Shown here piece by piece: positions 44,164-47,746 of a DNA stretch of 47,746 nt. The position numbers and the translations under genes are program-made. The stretch comes from Stygiobacter sp. (lineage in GTDB: Bacteria > Pseudomonadota > Alphaproteobacteria > Rhodospirillales > Magnetospirillaceae). The notes under the pieces are model-generated. The model ran no database searches, had not been told where the DNA came from, and saw only the letters and a list, made by a program, of their open reading frames with translations. The DNA lies in the NCBI GenBank assembly GCA_006218045.1, contig VBWB01000036.1:1-47746 (forward strand), in the 5' to 3' direction. Each line of letters begins with the position of its first letter. Positions within the stretch are counted from its first letter, which is position 1.

Positions 44164-44652
44164 TCAGAACAATTCCATCTCGTCTTCGGCTCTTCTCCCG
44201 CATTCCGGGGTACGGCCATTGAGCGCATCGATCAGGCGGCGGCGCCAATCGGCCAGGGACACGTTTTGGCCGAGTGCCTCGATCCATTGCGCTGTTACCG
44301 TCCCGTCCATATGGGAGGGGGCGCACTGGCGGGTCTTGTTCTCCAATTCCTCGTGCTGGCGGCGCAGGGTGGTCAGCACCGAGGCCACCTGTTCCAGACC
44401 CTGGCGCGAGCGGTCGGCGGCTTGCAGGCGCTGCACCACTTCATTGGTCCGCACCTGCAATTCGCCCGCTTCGCTTTCACCGGCGAACTGGCCGATGCGG
44501 ATCAGCACGCCGGTGGCGCCGGCGGTGGAATCCTCGAATTCCTGACCGGTGGCCATGGCTTCCGAGGCAAGGAACTCGAAAGCGCGTTGCTGCAACTGTG
44601 AAAAAGCCTGCCAGTGGGCCAGTAATTCCAAAAGGGAAGCGTTGTCGTTCAT
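44164..44652 (-). CDS. Unknown che-operon protein with a CheZ-like DxxxQ motif
   Basis: A 162-residue all-helical soluble protein. I do not recognise its family. A long predicted helix contains VVQRLQAADRSRQGLEQVASV. The spacing Asp-x3-Gln, with LQ just before, is like the catalytic DxxxQ of CheZ-type CheY phosphatases (E. coli QDFQDLTGQVIKR). The following helix TTLRRQHEELENKT and the acidic end RRAEDEMELF, which could bind CheY as the CheZ C-terminal peptide does, support this idea. All this is inference from pattern. It begins 1 base after cheB ends, so it is co-translated with cheB. The start MNDNASLLELL at 44652 is chosen over a longer ORF overlapping cheB. Confidence 0.75.
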   Translation of the reverse strand: MNDNASLLELLAHWQAFSQLQQRAFEFLASEAMATGQEFEDSTAGATGVLIRIGQFAGESEAGELQVRTNEVVQRLQAADRSRQGLEQVASVLTTLRRQHEELENKTRQCAPSHMDGTVTAQWIEALGQNVSLADWRRRLIDALNGRTPECGRRAEDEMELF

Positions 44653-44653
44653 G

Positions 44654-45715
44654 TCACGTCCTTGCCACATCCTGGCGGCACAGCTTAAGGATTTCTTCGG
44701 CGATGCGCGATAGCGGAAGTTGTTTTTCCACCGCCCCCAAATCAAAAGCCGCTTTCGGCATGCCATAGACCACGCACGACGATTCGTCCTCGCCGATGGT
44801 GACGGCGCCGGCCTTGCGCATGGCCAGAAGACCGTCGGCGCCGTCGCGGCCCATGCCGGTCAGGATTACCCCCACCGCCTTGGCGCCACAGGCTTCCGCC
44901 ACCGAATTGAACAAGACGGTGACGCTGGGCTTGTGGCCGCAGACCAGGGCGCCGTCATGGCATTGGGTGATCAACTGGGCGCCGGAACGGTGTACCGCCA
45001 GATGACGGTCGCCCGGGGCGATATAGACATGGCCGGCCATGATGCGTTCGCCGTCGCTGGCTTCCTTGACGCGGACGGCGGCCAAGCTGTCCAGCCGCTC
45101 GGCGAAGCTGGCGGAAAATTTCGGCGGAATGTGCTGGGTGATGACGATGGAGGGCGAATCGGCGGGCAGGGCCAGGATGATGTCGCGCAAGGCCTCGACC
45201 CCGCCGGTGGACGAGCCGATGGCCACCAGCCGATCCGTGGATTTGTAAAGGGTGGTGACGGCCAGACGGGGCGGCGGCCGGACCGGGCGGTCGCTGAGCG
45301 AACGGACGCGGGCGGAGGCCGCCGCCTTGACCTTTTCGATCAGGATTTTGGCCTGGGCCTGCAAGCCGCCGCCGGCCAGGTCCACGGGTTTGCAGAAAAC
45401 GTCGACGGCCCCCAATTCCATGGCCCGCATGGTCACTTCGGCGCCTTTTTCCGTCAATGACGACACCATCACCACCGGCATGGGGCGCAGCGTCATCAGC
45501 TTTTCCAGGAAAGCCAGGCCGTCCATGCGCGGCATTTCCACGTCGAGCGTCAGCACGTCCGGGTTCAACGCCTTGATCTTTTCCCGCGCCACCAACGGGT
45601 CAGGGGCGGTGCCGACCACCTCGATACCCGGATCCGACGACAGGATGCTGGCCAGCATCTGCCGCATCAGGGCGGAATCATCGACGATCAGCACGCGGGT
45701 GATACGGTTGGGCAT
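44654..45715 (-). CDS. cheB: CheB chemotaxis methylesterase
   Basis: Removes methyl groups from receptors when phosphorylated. Residues about 1-125 are a receiver domain with the phospho-Asp in LTLDVEMPRMDGLAF. After a linker (about 140-165) comes the methylesterase domain with the catalytic Ser in AIGSSTGGVEAL, His in ITQHIPPKFSASF and Asp in TGMGRDGADGLLAM. Length 353 is normal. It starts 9 bases after cheD stops and ends 1 base before the next gene. Confidence 0.97.
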   Translation of the reverse strand: MPNRITRVLIVDDSALMRQMLASILSSDPGIEVVGTAPDPLVAREKIKALNPDVLTLDVEMPRMDGLAFLEKLMTLRPMPVVMVSSLTEKGAEVTMRAMELGAVDVFCKPVDLAGGGLQAQAKILIEKVKAAASARVRSLSDRPVRPPPRLAVTTLYKSTDRLVAIGSSTGGVEALRDIILALPADSPSIVITQHIPPKFSASFAERLDSLAAVRVKEASDGERIMAGHVYIAPGDRHLAVHRSGAQLITQCHDGALVCGHKPSVTVLFNSVAEACGAKAVGVILTGMGRDGADGLLAMRKAGAVTIGEDESSCVVYGMPKAAFDLGAVEKQLPLSRIAEEILKLCRQDVART

Positions 45716-45724
45716 GGCGAGCCT

Positions 45725-46366
45725 CTAATCGAACAATTCGATCTCGCCTTCGACCTGGACGGTCTGCAGGCGCGAGCGATAGGACATTTCGCGGTTGAGC
45801 ACGGCGCGTTCCACGTCCTTTTTCAGGAACAGGCGGATGACCTTGCCCAGGCGCGGAAAGAAATGGATGCGGCGCGGATGCGGGCCGCCCAGATCCTCGG
45901 CGGCGATGCGGTAGCCTTCTTCCTTCAGATATTGCCGCACGAACAGGGCGTTGCGGTCGCCGATGGGGGCCGAGCCGGTACCGGCGCCGCCCATGCCGGG
46001 CAGCACGTTGCCGCCGCCGAACACCTTGATTTCCAGACTGTCGCGGCGACCGCCACGGCGCAACACGTCGTTGATCAGCTCTTCCATGGCGAAATTGCCG
46101 AAGCGCATGGCCTTGTCCACCGGCACATCTCCGCCCGAGCCGGAATCGGGCAGCATGAAATGATTCATGCCGCCGATGCGCATGCGGGTGTCCCAGACGC
46201 AGGCGGCAACACACGAGCCCAGCACGGTGACGATCATCTCCTGGCCGGCGGTGGAAACGTAATGTTCCCCCGGCAGCACCTTGATGGCCATGATCTTGAA
46301 GGTGGGGTCGAACCAGCGCCGCCGCTCGGCTTCTTCCGCCGATGCGCCCCAGGAATCGGCGCTCAT
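45725..46366 (-). CDS. cheD: CheD chemoreceptor glutamine deamidase
   Basis: Deamidates receptor glutamines and can bind CheC/CheY partners. The 213-residue protein has the catalytic Cys in VTVLGSCVAACVWD and the His in IGGMNHFMLPD, with KVFGGGNVL and GDRNALFVRQYLKEEGY further on. An N-terminal extension of about 25 residues precedes the domain. Its start overlaps the cheR stop (ATGA type). Confidence 0.96.
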   Translation of the reverse strand: MSADSWGASAEEAERRRWFDPTFKIMAIKVLPGEHYVSTAGQEMIVTVLGSCVAACVWDTRMRIGGMNHFMLPDSGSGGDVPVDKAMRFGNFAMEELINDVLRRGGRRDSLEIKVFGGGNVLPGMGGAGTGSAPIGDRNALFVRQYLKEEGYRIAAEDLGGPHPRRIHFFPRLGKVIRLFLKKDVERAVLNREMSYRSRLQTVQVEGEIELFD

Positions 46367-47220
46367 TTGATCCGCCGGTACGATGTCTTGTCCACCGCCT
46401 CGAAGCGGTCGGTGACCCCGATCAGGCTTTCGGCGTGGCCAAGATAGAGGATGCCGCCCATGAACAGGCGATCGGCATAGCGGTTGAACAACTGGCGCTG
46501 GGTCGGCTTGTCGAAATAGATGGCGACGTTGCGGCAGAAAATGGCGTCGAACAATCCTTTCATCGGCCAGCTTTCATGCAGGTTGAGCCGGCGGAAACGG
46601 ATCAGCCGGCGGATTTCGTCGGCCATCTGCACCTTGTCCGCGTCATGGGCGCGGCGGACGAAGCGCTTGCGATAGCTTTCCGGGATATGGTCAAGGGCAG
46701 CGATGGGGTAAAGCCCTGCTTCCCCCCGGCGCAACACATTGGTGTCGATGTCGGTGGCCAGCACCAACGCATCCCAGCCGTCGCAGCCCTTGAGCGCATC
46801 GGCCATGGTCATGGCGATGGAATAGGGCTCTTCCCCGGTGGAACAGCCCGCCGACCAGATGCGCACGCGCGGACGGCGGGGGCGTTCGGTCAGGCGCGGC
46901 GCCAGAACCTGATCGCGCAGATGGTCGAAATGATGGGGCTCGCGGAAGAAATTGGTGATGTTGGTGGTGATGGCGTTAACCAGATTTTCCACCTCGGCGT
47001 GGCCCTGGGGGCCGCGCAGCATATCGCAATACTGGGTGAATTCCCGCAATCCCAAGGCGCGCAGGCGCTTGACCAGACGACCACAGACCATGTCCCGCTT
47101 GTGATCGGACAGGACGATGCCCGTCTCTTTCGACATGAACGACGCCAGGAAACGGAATTCTTCGTCACCCAGTTCAAATTCACGGCGCTGACCGTTGGCG
47201 GTTTCTTGCCGGCTGCTCAC
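46363..47220 (-). CDS. cheR: CheR chemoreceptor methyltransferase
   Basis: Methylates receptor glutamates using AdoMet. The 285-residue protein has the helical N-terminal domain (GIVLSDHKRDMVCGRLVKRL), the conserved NAITTNITNFFREPHHF, the AdoMet motif RIWSAGCSTGEEPYSIAM and AIFCRNVAIYFDK. The start is a GTG (VSSRQETANG) behind a run of G. It follows a receptor gene on the same strand whose C-terminus carries a possible CheR-docking peptide. Confidence 0.96.
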   Translation of the reverse strand: MSSRQETANGQRREFELGDEEFRFLASFMSKETGIVLSDHKRDMVCGRLVKRLRALGLREFTQYCDMLRGPQGHAEVENLVNAITTNITNFFREPHHFDHLRDQVLAPRLTERPRRPRVRIWSAGCSTGEEPYSIAMTMADALKGCDGWDALVLATDIDTNVLRRGEAGLYPIAALDHIPESYRKRFVRRAHDADKVQMADEIRRLIRFRRLNLHESWPMKGLFDAIFCRNVAIYFDKPTQRQLFNRYADRLFMGGILYLGHAESLIGVTDRFEAVDKTSYRRIK

Positions 47221-47238
47221 GACCCCCCCCAGGGAACA

Positions 47239-47265
47239 CCCCCGCCGCGACGATCACGGCGGGGG
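47239..47265. terminator. G/C-rich hairpin between the receptor gene and cheR
   Basis: CCCCCGCCG (47239-47247) and CGGCGGGGG (47257-47265) pair over 9 bp. On the minus strand there is no T-run after it, so it may weaken but not stop read-through from the receptor to cheR. Confidence 0.45.
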
Positions 47266-47281
47266 GACTTTTATAAGCGTA

Positions 47282-47746
47282 CTAAAATTCCGCCCAATCT
47301 TCATCCTTGGAAGCGGATGGGGTGGGCGAAGGGGAAGCCGAGGCGGATTTGGCCACCGGCTTGCGCATGAGCGCCGGCTTCACCGCCGGCTTCACCGCCA
47401 CCTTGACCGCCGGCTTGGCCTTGACGGCGGGTTTGGTGCTGCGCACCACCACCTGTTCCACCTGGGCGGAAGCATGCTCATTGCCGGTATGGAAGAAGCC
47501 CATCAACCGGTTGAGTTCGCGCGACTGGTCCTCCAGGGCATGGGCGGCGGCGGCGGATTCTTCCACCAAAGCCGCGTTTTGCTGGGTCATTTCGTCCATC
47601 TGGCTGACGGCGGAATTGACCTGATCGATCCCCGACGCCTGCTCGGAGCTGGCGGCGGCGATTTCGGCGACGATGTCGGCCACCCTTTTCACGCTGCCCA
47701 GGATGTCTTCCAGGGTCTTGCCGGCGCCCTTGACCAGATCGGCGCC
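47282..47746 (-). CDS. Chemoreceptor C-terminal part (runs off the window)
   Basis: Only the last 154 residues are in the window; the gene continues beyond 47746. The visible part has the end of the signalling domain, with ADIVAEIAAASSEQASGIDQ and QMDEMTQQNAALVEESAAAA, both typical of receptor methylation-helix segments. Then comes a linker of about 70 residues rich in Lys, Pro, Ala and Val with KPAVK-type repeats. The final residues are DEDWAEF. The end fits the W-x-x-F pentapeptide (NWETF in E. coli Tsr and Tar) that tethers CheR and CheB. The gene precedes cheR directly. Confidence 0.92.
   Translation of the reverse strand, partial: GADLVKGAGKTLEDILGSVKRVADIVAEIAAASSEQASGIDQVNSAVSQMDEMTQQNAALVEESAAAAHALEDQSRELNRLMGFFHTGNEHASAQVEQVVVRSTKPAVKAKPAVKVAVKPAVKPALMRKPVAKSASASPSPTPSASKDEDWAEF

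Overview
The window looks like chromosomal DNA of a high-GC alphaproteobacterium, most likely a Rhodospirillales member close to Magnetospirillum. The evidence is a circularly permuted two-piece tmRNA gene next to an alpha-type sspB, a pyruvate dehydrogenase operon whose E1-beta carries its own lipoyl domain, a purEK pair, hflKC followed by a DUF2065 gene and degP, and many chemotaxis and c-di-GMP genes. The taxonomic placement is inference from gene content and protein style; no database was searched.

Layout. 1-5.5 kb (minus strand): class I fumarase, sspB, the permuted ssrA gene, a polytopic membrane protein and an Mrp/ApbC ATPase. 5.6-9.5 kb (plus): hflK-hflC-DUF2065-degP behind a candidate sigma-32 promoter. 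9.5-16 kb: purE-purK, a degenerate GGDEF protein, a Bcr/CflA exporter, two small YdcH-family proteins, a phosphofructokinase and ubiX. 16.2-18.1 kb: a propionyl-CoA synthetase-like gene broken by an internal deletion. 18.3-23.9 kb (minus): a branched-chain amino acid-type ABC transporter operon (livG-livF-binding protein-livH-livM) ending in a double-domain UspA gene. 24.3-25.9 kb (plus): a two-gene operon for a very divergent heme-copper oxidase-like subunit I and a short CuA subunit II. 26.2-35.8 kb (plus): pdhA-pdhB-pdhC, two unrecognised genes, lpd, a membrane HD-GYP protein, lipA and a RatA/COQ10-like gene. 35.9-40.3 kb: a lower-GC lipoprotein gene, a methyltransferase with tldD, and a DUF3422 gene. 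40.3-47.7 kb (minus): a chemoreceptor with a C-terminal PilZ domain, a receptor fragment, and a chemotaxis operon (receptor, cheR, cheD, cheB, an unknown gene with a CheZ-like motif, an EAL phosphodiesterase).

How the genes work together. SspB and tmRNA form a tagging and delivery system for ClpXP, and HflKC with DegP add membrane and periplasmic quality control. The pdh operon and lipA supply the complex and its lipoyl cofactor. The right end couples chemotaxis to c-di-GMP through a PilZ receptor, an EAL enzyme inside the che operon, an HD-GYP protein and a GGDEF protein that has probably lost catalysis.

The most interesting system is the 24.3-25.9 kb pair. Subunit I keeps the helix II and helix X histidines and one helix VI histidine, but has Glu-Phe where the helix VII His-His pair should be and lacks the active-site tyrosine, while subunit II has a complete CuA site. 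It is probably not a conventional oxygen reductase. Other points of note are a family of two-hairpin 3'-end elements with covarying stems, a 163-bp MITE-like element, and the deletion in the propionyl-CoA synthetase gene.
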